DNA from: Maridesulfovibrio ferrireducens
GTDB lineage: Bacteria > Desulfobacterota > Desulfovibrionia > Desulfovibrionales > Desulfovibrionaceae
NCBI RefSeq assembly: GCF_900101105.1
Contig: NZ_FNGA01000004.1
Span: forward strand, 372,001 to 436,000
Direction of reading: 5' to 3'
Length of the DNA: 64,000 nt
Part shown: positions 50,200 through 59,207 of the stretch, piece by piece
Numbering within the stretch: the stretch's first letter is position 1
Layout of the letters: the number at the start of each line of letters is the position of its first letter
Notes under the pieces: model-generated
The model's input: only the letters and a program-made list of their open reading frames with translations
Databases searched by the model: none
Told to the model about the DNA's origin: nothing
Made by a program: the position numbers and the translations under genes

Positions 50200-52362
50200 A
50201 TGATAAGAATTAATGAAATTACTGATATAGTCAGTACCTATATTGATGATCCTGATATGGATCTCATTCGGAGAGCTTATGTGTTCTCTGCGCGCGCTCA
50301 CGAAGGACAGGTGCGTCTTTCGGGTGAGCCTTATTTGTCTCACCCTCTCCATGTTGCGAAAATTTTAGCTGATATGCGGATGGATGAACCTACTGTTGCA
50401 GCAGGTCTCCTTCATGATACAGTTGAAGATACAGATACAACAATCGATGAAATTGCAGACCTTTTCGGGGAAGAGGTCGCGGATATTGTCGACGGCGTGA
50501 CCAAAATAGGAATGATGGATTTTGAGTCCAAAGCAATAGCTAAAGCAGAAAATATCCGTAAGATGATTCTAGCTATGGCTGAAGATATTCGTGTACTTAT
50601 GGTTAAGCTTGCTGACCGTTTGCACAATATGAGTACTCTGGATTTCCAGAAGAGTTACAAGCAGCTTTTAATAGCTCAGGAAACACTGGATATTTATTCT
50701 CCGCTTGCTAACAGGCTCGGCCTGTACATGGTTAAGCGTGATCTTGAAGACCTTTGTCTTTACTATTTAAAACCGGATATTTACCAGAACATTACCGACG
50801 GCCTTGAACGTCAGCATACTCTGGGTAAAGAATATGTTGATAAAGTGCTGGGTCTTTTGCATGACGTTTTGGAAAGCAACGAACTCAAAGGTTCTATTAA
50901 CGGTAGAACCAAGCATAAATATAGCATTTATAATAAAATGACGCGTCAGGGACTTGAGCTTGATGAAGTTCATGACATCATAGCTTTCAGGGTCGTAGTT
51001 GAATCTGTGAAGGAATGTTACGCGGTCCTTGGACTGGTTCATTCCATGTGGATGCCTGTTGCAGGACGTTTCAAGGATTATATTTCTATTCCTAAAGCCA
51101 ATATGTATCAGAGTTTGCATACGACTGTTGTCGGTCCCGAAGGGGAGCGCATCGAGATTCAGATTCGTACTGAAGAAATGCAGAAGGTTGCTGAATACGG
51201 TGTTGCCGCTCATTGGCAATATAAGGAATCCGGCACAAGTTCTTCAAAGCAGAATAGAGATGCTGAGCGTTTTTCATGGCTCAGGCAGATTATGGACTGG
51301 CAGCGCGAGCTTGAAGATCCTCGCGAATTTATGTCCTCGCTCAGGTTTGATCTGTTTAATGACGAAGTTTATATTTTCACGCCCGGCGGTGATATTAAAG
51401 AACTGCCGGACGGTGCTACTCCTGTAGATTTTGCTTATTCAATTCATACTGATGTCGGTAATCACTGCACCGGGGCAAAAGTTAACGGCAGACTCGTTCC
51501 GCTCACAACCGGTCTTAAAAACGGTGATACCGTTGAAATTTTTACTGATAAAAAACGTAAGCCCAGCCGTGACTGGCTTAAGTTTGTAAAGACTGCAAAG
51601 GCCCGTACCCGTATCAAGCATTACATCAGGACTGAGGAAAGAGAGCACTCTATCAGTCTGGCTAAAGAGATGCTTGAGAAAGAAGGCCGCCGCATGAATC
51701 TTAACGTGCCTAAAGCTGTCAAAGACGGTTATTTCGTCATGCTTGCGGATGAATTTTCATGTGGAAATGTTGATGATTTACTTTCAAATATCGGATATTC
51801 GCGAATTACTCCTAAGAAAGTTTTGCGCCGGCTTTATGCGGTAATCAACAACATTGAAGGAGAGCCGGAAGAGGCTGAGATTCATGAACCGCAAGTCAGT
51901 GAAGATAAGAGCCAGAATGTCGCCAACTCCATTGAGATTGAAGGCGTTGATAATGTCCTTATTCGTTTTGCCGGTTGCTGTACTCCGTTGCCCGGTGAAC
52001 CTATCATCGGATATATCAGTCGTGGGCGTGGAGTGGTTGTTCATGCCGCAACCTGTCCGAATGTAAAAAGTCTTGAGGAAGAGCGCCTCTTAAGCGTTTC
52101 GTGGTCCGGCGGACAGGAAGAAGCTTCTCATCCTGCGCAGATAAGTATTCGTTGTAAAAATATCAAAGGGCTGCTTGCAAAAATTTGTTCTGTTTTGGCT
52201 GAGCAGGACGTGAATATTGATTCAGGCACATTTAAGTCTGATGTGGATGGTATTTCATTGCTGGAATTCACAGTAGAAGTTCGCGACCTCGGACATCTGC
52301 ATCGCGCATTAAACAGGCTTAAAACTATTGATGCAGTGCTGGAAACGACAAGGATCAGTTAA
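50200..52362 (+). CDS. rel: Bifunctional (p)ppGpp synthetase/hydrolase
   Basis: The ATG at 50200 directly follows the binding-protein stop (TAAGATG) and gives 720 residues; an open extension upstream lies inside that gene and is rejected. The N-terminal HD domain keeps the hydrolase residues (H49, H72-D73, E76-D77), the synthetase domain has RFKDYISIPKANMYQSLHTT, followed by TGS (GDIKELPDGATPVDFAYSIH) and ACT domains. It makes and degrades (p)ppGpp in the stringent response. Tight spacing with a peptide-binding-protein gene is unusual. Confidence 0.95.
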   Translation: MIRINEITDIVSTYIDDPDMDLIRRAYVFSARAHEGQVRLSGEPYLSHPLHVAKILADMRMDEPTVAAGLLHDTVEDTDTTIDEIADLFGEEVADIVDGVTKIGMMDFESKAIAKAENIRKMILAMAEDIRVLMVKLADRLHNMSTLDFQKSYKQLLIAQETLDIYSPLANRLGLYMVKRDLEDLCLYYLKPDIYQNITDGLERQHTLGKEYVDKVLGLLHDVLESNELKGSINGRTKHKYSIYNKMTRQGLELDEVHDIIAFRVVVESVKECYAVLGLVHSMWMPVAGRFKDYISIPKANMYQSLHTTVVGPEGERIEIQIRTEEMQKVAEYGVAAHWQYKESGTSSSKQNRDAERFSWLRQIMDWQRELEDPREFMSSLRFDLFNDEVYIFTPGGDIKELPDGATPVDFAYSIHTDVGNHCTGAKVNGRLVPLTTGLKNGDTVEIFTDKKRKPSRDWLKFVKTAKARTRIKHYIRTEEREHSISLAKEMLEKEGRRMNLNVPKAVKDGYFVMLADEFSCGNVDDLLSNIGYSRITPKKVLRRLYAVINNIEGEPEEAEIHEPQVSEDKSQNVANSIEIEGVDNVLIRFAGCCTPLPGEPIIGYISRGRGVVVHAATCPNVKSLEEERLLSVSWSGGQEEASHPAQISIRCKNIKGLLAKICSVLAEQDVNIDSGTFKSDVDGISLLEFTVEVRDLGHLHRALNRLKTIDAVLETTRIS

Positions 52363-52402
52363 TTCTGCGTAAGTTAATAAGATAACGTTTTAATTAATAT
52401 TT

Positions 52403-52432
52403 AGCCCCCTTAAAGCAAGCTTTAAGGGGGCT
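52403..52432. terminator. Bidirectional rho-independent terminator
   Basis: AGCCCCCTTAAAGC and GCTTTAAGGGGGCT form a 14-bp perfect stem with a 2-nt loop, and TTTATTTATT follows. It lies between rel and the convergent hydrolase gene. Confidence 0.88.
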
Positions 52433-52436
52433 TTAT

Positions 52437-52967
52437 TTATTTGATTATTTCCGCAGTAGGGCGAACATTAATTGGATGCAGTGTTTCCATCTCAGACCAT
52501 ACATAGTTGTGGTGTTCTATAATAATTTTTGCTTCAAGATATGGTTTCTCGGCAGTGGTATGCGCGTCTGATACTACCGTTACTTCAAATCCTCTGCTGG
52601 CGGCTTCGCGAACTGTTGTATCTACGCAAAAGTCTGTGCAGCATCCTGCTACAATCAATTTTTTCACACCAAGCTTATTGAGTTGTTCTTCAAGATCAGT
52701 TTTGCAGAAAGAATCACAGCATGTTTTTTCAACAGCTATGTCTGAGTCTTTTTTGTGCATGGCGGGAAGAACCTGCCAGCCGTCAGAGCCATATTTAAGA
52801 TCTTCCTCTGTCGGGGTGTTGTGGCGAATAAAGAAGACTGGAATGTTTTTTACACGTGCATAATCTATCAGCAGGTTTATGCGTTCAATAATATTTGCTG
52901 AATCAAATCTTTTTTTATTCCCTTCAAATACGCCTCGTTGCATATCGATAACGAGCAATGCTGTCAT
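52437..52967 (-). CDS. Isochorismatase-family cysteine hydrolase
   Basis: A 176-residue enzyme with the family triad D8 (VIDMQ), K81 (VEKTC) and C114 (GCCTDFCVDTT). Relatives include nicotinamidases, biuret and ureidoacrylate hydrolases. The metal-site histidines of nicotinamidase are not obvious, so the substrate stays open. It is monocistronic and converges with rel. Confidence 0.88.
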   Translation of the reverse strand: MTALLVIDMQRGVFEGNKKRFDSANIIERINLLIDYARVKNIPVFFIRHNTPTEEDLKYGSDGWQVLPAMHKKDSDIAVEKTCCDSFCKTDLEEQLNKLGVKKLIVAGCCTDFCVDTTVREAASRGFEVTVVSDAHTTAEKPYLEAKIIIEHHNYVWSEMETLHPINVRPTAEIIK

Positions 52968-53099
52968 AATTATTCTCCTGTTTCTTTCCTCATAATCTAT
53001 CGGTTTGTATTCTTGAGATAAATTATTGCATCGCAGAATGAAAGTGTAAAAATCTATTATGCCTAAGTGGTTGTATTTAGGTGTTAAAATTGATTGAGT

Positions 53100-53142
53100 G
53101 TTTAAACAATAGTTTTAAACACTAGTTTTAAACAAACGTTTG
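53100..53142. promoter_or_regulatory. Clustered palindromes upstream of the TetR-RND operon
   Basis: The palindrome GTTTAAAC (53100-53107), two direct copies of TAGTTTTAAACA (53110-53121 and 53123-53134, 13-bp period) and the palindrome CAAACGTTTG (53133-53142) lie 60-100 nt upstream of the TetR start. TetR repressors commonly control their own operon, so this is the likely operator. Confidence 0.55.
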
Positions 53143-53200
53143 ACTTTTGAGTGGCGCGTAGTTAACTTTTATTAACTCAAATTAATAAGAGGTTTTTAAT

Positions 53201-53875
53201 ATGGCTGATATATCCAAGGGACCGAAGAATAAAAAGTCACGGGGTGAAGAGACTCGCCAGCGGCTTTTGCTGGTTGGAGCAAGGTTGTTCGCATTGAATG
53301 GTTTCAGAGGCGTGAGCATGCGGAATCTTGCCATGGAAGCAGAAATAAATCTTGCCACTGTCGGCTATCACTTCGGCGGTAAACTTGGACTTTATGAGGC
53401 TATTTTACAAAGTATGATTGAACGCAGAAGTGAAATTTTTCCGTCATTGGAAGAAGTGCGTGAGCGTGTTGATATGTTGAAACAGAACAAACTTACAAAA
53501 AGTGATTTAGTTAAATGGTTTTTCGGTTTCTTTATCAGACGATCAGCTGGGAGTCAGGAAACGATGTGGGCTGCTCTTATCATTACAAGGGAGCTTGCAG
53601 CTCCGAGTGAACTATATCCAATGCTTGATGAGTATCTCTTTACTCCGATATTTGAGAGTTTGGGGGAAATTCTTGCCGTTGCAATGGATGGTAAGGTTTC
53701 AACAGAAGAACGTGCGATTGTCGGCACGGCCCTGATAGGGATGGTTCTTAAATTTGTTCATCCAAAGGTGCTTATGACAAGAATTGGTTGGGATGAATAT
53801 ACACCTGAAAATATAGAAATAATCACAGAAGTTTTGTGTAGAAGAGCAGTCGCCTTTGTAGGCTGTCAGGAATAG
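53201..53875 (+). CDS. TetR-family transcriptional repressor
   Basis: A 224-residue regulator with an N-terminal TetR helix-turn-helix (about 15-62: RQRLLLVGARLFALNGFRG, then EINLATVGYHFGGKLGLYEAI) and a ligand-binding C-terminal domain. It is the first gene of an efflux operon, with its stop adjoining the adaptor gene. It probably represses the operon until a substrate of the pump binds. Confidence 0.9.
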   Translation: MADISKGPKNKKSRGEETRQRLLLVGARLFALNGFRGVSMRNLAMEAEINLATVGYHFGGKLGLYEAILQSMIERRSEIFPSLEEVRERVDMLKQNKLTKSDLVKWFFGFFIRRSAGSQETMWAALIITRELAAPSELYPMLDEYLFTPIFESLGEILAVAMDGKVSTEERAIVGTALIGMVLKFVHPKVLMTRIGWDEYTPENIEIITEVLCRRAVAFVGCQE

Positions 53876-53880
53876 TGAAA

Positions 53881-54960
53881 ATGAATAAAGTAATACTTAC
53901 AGTCTTGTGTTTGAGTTTTTTAGTTGTTGCCGGATGCAAGAATAAGCAGGGATCTGTCGAGGAAATTATACGCCCTGTAAAAACAATGCAGGTGGGAGAA
54001 TCTCTTTCCGACAGGCAATGGACCTTTTCCGGTACTGCGGAAGATGCTCTTGAATCGGAACTTTCATTTCGTGTAGGCGGAAAAATTATATCTTTTTCCG
54101 GCGACCAGATCGGTAGAAAATTCAGCTCCGGTGATGTTGTCGCTAAGCTTGACCCCGCCGACTATGAGCTGGAAGTTAATCAGATAGAAGCTCAGCTTGA
54201 ACAGGTCCGTGCAAATTATACCCGCGCAAAAGCCGATGTGGACAGAGTTACTCAGCTTTATGACCGTAAGGTAATATCTAAGAGTGAGCTGGATCAGGCT
54301 GTTGCTGACTTTAAATCTCAGGAAGCCCATCTGAATGCCACGGCAAAGATGCTCGATATTGCCCGTAAAAAACTTAAATATACAGTTCTTATAGCTCCTT
54401 TTGATGGCTGGGTAAGTAAGGTAAACGTTAATATTCATCAAAATGTTCAATCTGGACAGGGTGTAATTGTTTTCAACGCAGGGCGGCAGATGAAGATGAG
54501 TATACTACTTCCTGATACTTTGATTTCGCAAGTCAGCGAAGGAGAAGATGTGGAAGTTACTTTTGATGCGCTGCCCGGAAAAGTGATGAAAGGCATTGTC
54601 ATGGAAGTCGGTATCGGAGCCAACCAGAGGGCTTCTTTTCCGGTTAAGGTTTATCTGAATAACTCGGATAAGCTTCTCCGCAGCGGGATGTCAGGGGATG
54701 TAAATTTTCCAGGGCGCACAGGAAGCAGCCATATATTTGTTCCACCGTCCGCTGTTGTGGGTAATCCTGATGGCAGCACGCACGTCTGGGTTATTGAAAA
54801 CAGTACTATTGTGAAATTGCGCAAGGTTGAGATCGGTTCATTGTCCCCGATAGGCGTCCAGATAAAAGAGGGCTTAAAGGCCGGTGAGACTGTTGTTACC
54901 CGCGGAGTTCATTCCCTTAAGGATGGCATGAAGGTTAAAACAGTCGGAGATCTTTCGTGA
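53881..54960 (+). CDS. RND efflux periplasmic adaptor (membrane fusion lipoprotein)
   Basis: A 359-residue adaptor from the ATG at 53881 (AGGA 9 nt upstream; a GTG at 53875 is possible). Signal peptide and lipobox VAGC (about residue 17) anchor it to the membrane. Barrel and coiled-coil pieces follow: ELSFRVGGKII, then a lipoyl half, a helical hairpin (about 90-150) and TVLIAPFDGWVSKV. It bridges the pump and an outer-membrane channel that is not in the window. It ends overlapping the pump start. Confidence 0.9.
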   Translation: MNKVILTVLCLSFLVVAGCKNKQGSVEEIIRPVKTMQVGESLSDRQWTFSGTAEDALESELSFRVGGKIISFSGDQIGRKFSSGDVVAKLDPADYELEVNQIEAQLEQVRANYTRAKADVDRVTQLYDRKVISKSELDQAVADFKSQEAHLNATAKMLDIARKKLKYTVLIAPFDGWVSKVNVNIHQNVQSGQGVIVFNAGRQMKMSILLPDTLISQVSEGEDVEVTFDALPGKVMKGIVMEVGIGANQRASFPVKVYLNNSDKLLRSGMSGDVNFPGRTGSSHIFVPPSAVVGNPDGSTHVWVIENSTIVKLRKVEIGSLSPIGVQIKEGLKAGETVVTRGVHSLKDGMKVKTVGDLS

Positions 54961-57900
54961 ACATTGCAAAGTGGTGCATTGAAAATAATCGCACATCGAT
55001 TGCCATTTTCCTGCTCATAGCGCTGGGCGGGGTAATGACTTTTATGAACATTCCCAAGGCGGAAGACCCGGATTTTACTATCCGGACCGCGGTGGTTATA
55101 ACCGGTTTTCCAGGTGCTTCTCCTCAGCGTGTTGAGGAACTTGTCACTGATAAACTTGAAGAAAAAATTCGTGAAATCGGTGATGTCAAAGTCGTTCGTT
55201 CTCAGTCAATGACGGGGATTTCTATTATCGAAGTGGAATTTTATGCTTCCATCAAAAATATGAATCCCATGTGGCAGAAGCTCCGCAACAAAGTCTCGGA
55301 TGCTCAGCCGACGTTACCGTCAGAGGCTATGACTCCAGTCATCAATGATGAATTCGGAGATGTCTTCGGTATTATTATTGCGCTGACGGGAGACGGCTTT
55401 TCATATCGTGAACTTAAGGATGTTGCGGATTATACCCGTGATGAATTGCTGATGGTCTCAGGCGTTGGGAAGGTTGACCGCTGGGGACTTCAGGACGAAA
55501 GAATTTATATCGATTTTTCCAACTCGCGTATGGCTGCGGCAGGGGTAAGCCCATTTGCCGTGGGACAGATGATTGATCATCAGAATTCTATTAGACCGAG
55601 CGGCTCATCCAAAGTAGGGCCGGACAGAATTTCCATTGAACCGACCGGAGAATTTAAGTCTGTAGACGACATTGCTTCCCTTTCAATGAGGCTTGAAGGC
55701 ATGAAGTCCAGCATGAAACTTTCCGATGTTACAAAGGTTTCCAGAGGTTTTGCCGATCCGCCGTCTGTTATGAGCCGTTATAACGGTGCTCCCGCCATTA
55801 TGCTTGCCGTTTCGATGGCAGACGGCAATAATATTATGGAGTTGGGCAAGAGAGTCACAGCAAAGCTTGATCAGCTTTCAGCGAATCTGTATCACGGCAT
55901 GGATTATAATATTGTTGTGTATCAGCCGGAATATGTAGAAACGGCTGTTAACAATTTTATGATCAATCTACTTGAATCTTTTCTGTTTGTAGTATTAGTT
56001 ATTCTCGCATTTGCAGGATTCAGGACTGGCCTTGTTGCGGGGTCGCTGGTCCCGATGGCCATGCTCGGATGTATAGCATTGATGCCGTTTTTTGACGTGG
56101 CTTTACAAAGAATATCAATTGCTTCTCTGATAATATCACTGGGGATTTTAGTTGATAACGGAGTGGTCGTTTCAGAGGCTATTCTGGTAAAGCTTGCGGC
56201 TGGCGAAGATCGAATGAAGGCTGTTATCGGAGCTGTTTCAGAACTCTGGATGCCGCTTCTTGCCGCTTCTCTGACTACTATTTTTGCGTTTCTTCCCATT
56301 CCACTCGCTGAAAGTACGGTTGGGGAATATTGTTTTTCTCTTTTTGTGGTTGTTACCCTGACCTTGTTATGTTCATGGGCTTTATCCATGACCATGATCC
56401 CCATGCTTTGTTTTTATGTACTCAAGCCCAAAGTCGTAATTCAGACATTTTCAGGTCGTATGTATAATGGTTATAGAAATTTATTGTTGTTTTGTCTAAA
56501 ACATCGCACAGCTTTTCTTTCGCTGGTGCTAGCCGGATGTATCGCTGCTTTCTGGGGATTTCAATTTGTTCCGAAAATGTTTTTCCCGCCTAATGAAAGA
56601 GCGCAGTTCACAATAGATTTCTGGCAGCCTTTCGGTTCGGATATAAATACGACTGCTGAGGAAGTTGCAAAGCTTGAGAAGTATCTACTCGCCGATGACG
56701 GGGTGGATAGTATAGGAACTTTTATAGGTCATGGTGGTCCAAGGTGGTATCTGCCGCTTAACCTTGAACAACGCAATGACAATCTGGCAACTTTTATTGT
56801 TAACACCAGATCCATTGAAGACGTGGATAAGCTTATAGCCAGAACTCGCACGGAACTTAAAAGCAATTATCCTGATGCAGATTTCAGTCTTAAAAAATTG
56901 ATGAACGGCCCACCTGTCGGAGCGCCTGTTCAGATTCGTATCTCCGGGCCTGATCAAAAAACATTGTATGCATTAAGAGATAAGGTTGATGCATTGCTTG
57001 AAGTTACTCCCGGAATTTCCCGTGTCTGGGATGACTGGGGGCAGTGGGCCAAAAAGATGGTGGTTGATGTTGATCAGAACAAGGCGCGCGAAGCAGGACT
57101 TTCAAGTTTTGATGTCGCAATGAGCCTTCAATCAGGCATGAGCGGCTATCAGGCTTCTACGTATCGCGAGGGTGATGTTAATATTCCGATTGTACTTAGA
57201 AGTGAAGATTCTTTTCGTAACAGACTTGATAAGCTTGAAAGTATAAATGTCTATTCATATCAGGACGGCAGAAGTGTACCGCTCAGTCAGATAGCCACAT
57301 CTGAACTGGTTTGGCAGCCTTCTGATATTCGCCGCAGAGATCAGACTCGGACAATGACAGTTAAGGCCGATCTGTATGATGGATATTTCGCATTGCAAAC
57401 ACTTGATGCTGTGCGGCCGAAGATAGAAAAAATGATGAAATCTTCCGAATGGCCTATGGGATATTCGGTCAGTTACGGCGGAGAGTTTGAAAAGAGTCAG
57501 GAAAGTCAGGAATCAATCAACGCCAACATGCCTCTGGCAATGGGGCTGCTTGTTCTGGTTCTTATATTTCAGTTTAACTCGTTCAGAAGGCCGCTTATCA
57601 TCCTTTTGACGTTGCCGCCCATGATGTGCGGAATTACGCCGGGGATGATTCTCACTAATTCTCCTTTCGGATTTATGCCCATGCTGGGAATGATCAGTCT
57701 GCTGGGAATTATTGTTAACAATGCGATTATGTTGATAGATAGAATAGAAATGCAGCGTGGTAAGGGAATTGAATTAGCCGATTCAATCGTGCTTGCCTCC
57801 CTTGAAAGAGCAAGGCCGATTATTATGACCGCGACGACTACTATTATCGGAATGGTTCCGCTTTCGTTACAAGGCGGCGAAATGTGGCGGCCGATGGCAA

Positions 57901-58040
57901 ACTGCATTATGTCCGGTTTGATGTTTGCTACTGTGCTGACCTTGATTTTGTGTCCGGTTTTATATTCCCTGTTTTTTAATCAGGGATTTAAAAACTACAC
58001 ATGGAATTCCGCAGTGATTGATAAGGGGCGGGATGTATAG
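54957..58040 (+). CDS. RND-family multidrug efflux pump, inner-membrane transporter
   Basis: A 1027-residue AcrB/MexB-class transporter with twelve predicted helices, two large periplasmic loops and the RND landmarks: helix-1 region TFMNIPKAEDPDF, VDNGVVVSEAILVKL and NNAIMLIDRIEMQ in the proton-relay helices. It exports substrates from the periplasm or inner membrane using proton motive force. A GTG start overlaps the adaptor stop by 3-4 nt. The substrate is unknown. Confidence 0.93.
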   Translation: MNIAKWCIENNRTSIAIFLLIALGGVMTFMNIPKAEDPDFTIRTAVVITGFPGASPQRVEELVTDKLEEKIREIGDVKVVRSQSMTGISIIEVEFYASIKNMNPMWQKLRNKVSDAQPTLPSEAMTPVINDEFGDVFGIIIALTGDGFSYRELKDVADYTRDELLMVSGVGKVDRWGLQDERIYIDFSNSRMAAAGVSPFAVGQMIDHQNSIRPSGSSKVGPDRISIEPTGEFKSVDDIASLSMRLEGMKSSMKLSDVTKVSRGFADPPSVMSRYNGAPAIMLAVSMADGNNIMELGKRVTAKLDQLSANLYHGMDYNIVVYQPEYVETAVNNFMINLLESFLFVVLVILAFAGFRTGLVAGSLVPMAMLGCIALMPFFDVALQRISIASLIISLGILVDNGVVVSEAILVKLAAGEDRMKAVIGAVSELWMPLLAASLTTIFAFLPIPLAESTVGEYCFSLFVVVTLTLLCSWALSMTMIPMLCFYVLKPKVVIQTFSGRMYNGYRNLLLFCLKHRTAFLSLVLAGCIAAFWGFQFVPKMFFPPNERAQFTIDFWQPFGSDINTTAEEVAKLEKYLLADDGVDSIGTFIGHGGPRWYLPLNLEQRNDNLATFIVNTRSIEDVDKLIARTRTELKSNYPDADFSLKKLMNGPPVGAPVQIRISGPDQKTLYALRDKVDALLEVTPGISRVWDDWGQWAKKMVVDVDQNKAREAGLSSFDVAMSLQSGMSGYQASTYREGDVNIPIVLRSEDSFRNRLDKLESINVYSYQDGRSVPLSQIATSELVWQPSDIRRRDQTRTMTVKADLYDGYFALQTLDAVRPKIEKMMKSSEWPMGYSVSYGGEFEKSQESQESINANMPLAMGLLVLVLIFQFNSFRRPLIILLTLPPMMCGITPGMILTNSPFGFMPMLGMISLLGIIVNNAIMLIDRIEMQRGKGIELADSIVLASLERARPIIMTATTTIIGMVPLSLQGGEMWRPMANCIMSGLMFATVLTLILCPVLYSLFFNQGFKNYTWNSAVIDKGRDV

Positions 58041-58065
58041 AACCGTTTGAATTTAAATTATTACT

Positions 58066-58107
58066 AAAACAGCCCGCAATTTATATTAAAAATTGCGGGC
58101 TGTTTTG
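58066..58107. terminator. Bidirectional rho-independent terminator
   Basis: AAAACAGCCCGCAATTT and AAATTGCGGGCTGTTTT form a 17-bp stem with T runs. It separates the RND operon from the convergent ispH gene. Confidence 0.9.
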
Positions 58108-58138
58108 TTGTTAACAGGGAGAAAGGAATAATCTTTAA

Positions 58139-58987
58139 TTAAAGCTCTTCAAGAATCTGCTGAATGCTGTCGACAAGCCTTTTGGGAGTAGAAGCTCCGG
58201 CTGTGAGTCCTATTGTGTTGAAATTTTTAAGCCCTTTAAGGGGGAGTTCTTCGGCTATTTCTACATGAGTACATTTTGTTCCGGTTGCTTCAACAACCTG
58301 AACTAATCTGCGGGTGTTGCCGCTGATGCGTCCGCCGACAACGATCATGTGATCGACTTTGCTGGAGAGTACGATAGCTTCTTCCTGCCGCTGGCGGGTT
58401 GCATCACATATGGAGTTAAGCACGATTACATCAAGCCCTTTACTTTCAAGATATTGAATTATTTCGTCATAAATAATACGATCTTGAGTGGTTTGTGCTG
58501 CAAGACAGTATTTTTTTGAAGGGTCCAGTTCGATAGATTTGAGTTCTTCTGTGCTGTCGAAGAGACACGTGCCGGAGGGGGCATAGCTTAAAAGTCCTTT
58601 AACTTCAGGATGGCTGTCTTCACCGTAAAGCAGGAGGATGCGTCCGTCAGTAGTGTTACGCTTAATAAGGAGCTGTGCTTTTTTTACTTTCGGGCAGGTT
58701 GCGTCTATGACGTTTATGCCTCTTTCGCGAAGTTCTTCTTCAACGTTTTGCGGAACTCCGTGTGCTCTGATTACAGCAAAAGAGCCTCTGGGAATTTCGT
58801 CAGCTGAATTGGCAGTTATTACGCCTTTTTTTTCATATTCTTCAAGTACCTGCGGATTGTGAATGATCGGTCCTAAAATATAGATAGATCCGCGGTCCTT
58901 ATTTTCAATCAGTGAGTCCAGTTTATTGAGAGCAAGGTCGACTCCCATACAAAATCCGGCTGTTTCAGCCCTTACTACTTTACTCAT
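58139..58987 (-). CDS. ispH: 4-Hydroxy-3-methylbut-2-enyl diphosphate reductase
   Basis: A 282-residue IspH from the ATG at 58987 with GGAGG 9 nt upstream; the longer open frame is rejected because it lacks a ribosome-binding site and runs into the divergent promoter. The three cluster cysteines are present: C13 (GFCMG), a middle DATCPKV and a C-terminal NSICDATRQRQ. It makes IPP/DMAPP at the end of the MEP isoprenoid pathway. Its head-to-head neighbour is an aminotransferase. Confidence 0.93.
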   Translation of the reverse strand: MSKVVRAETAGFCMGVDLALNKLDSLIENKDRGSIYILGPIIHNPQVLEEYEKKGVITANSADEIPRGSFAVIRAHGVPQNVEEELRERGINVIDATCPKVKKAQLLIKRNTTDGRILLLYGEDSHPEVKGLLSYAPSGTCLFDSTEELKSIELDPSKKYCLAAQTTQDRIIYDEIIQYLESKGLDVIVLNSICDATRQRQEEAIVLSSKVDHMIVVGGRISGNTRRLVQVVEATGTKCTHVEIAEELPLKGLKNFNTIGLTAGASTPKRLVDSIQQILEEL

Positions 58988-59207
58988 TATTTGTAGCCTC
59001 CTTTGCAGGCAGCGATTTTTATTTAAGCCTGTTTTATAGGTCATTAAGATGTGCGTAAATCTACAGGTCAAAGGCGGTTTTGGCAACTTTGTTGTCAAGC
59101 ATCTAAATTCGTGGCAAGCCATTGACCGCGAAGGGCAAGCAGAGTATTTTCCGTGAGTCCCTTTAAACAGAATAAATGACAGTAAAATTATAGTGGAGCT
59201 TAAAACA

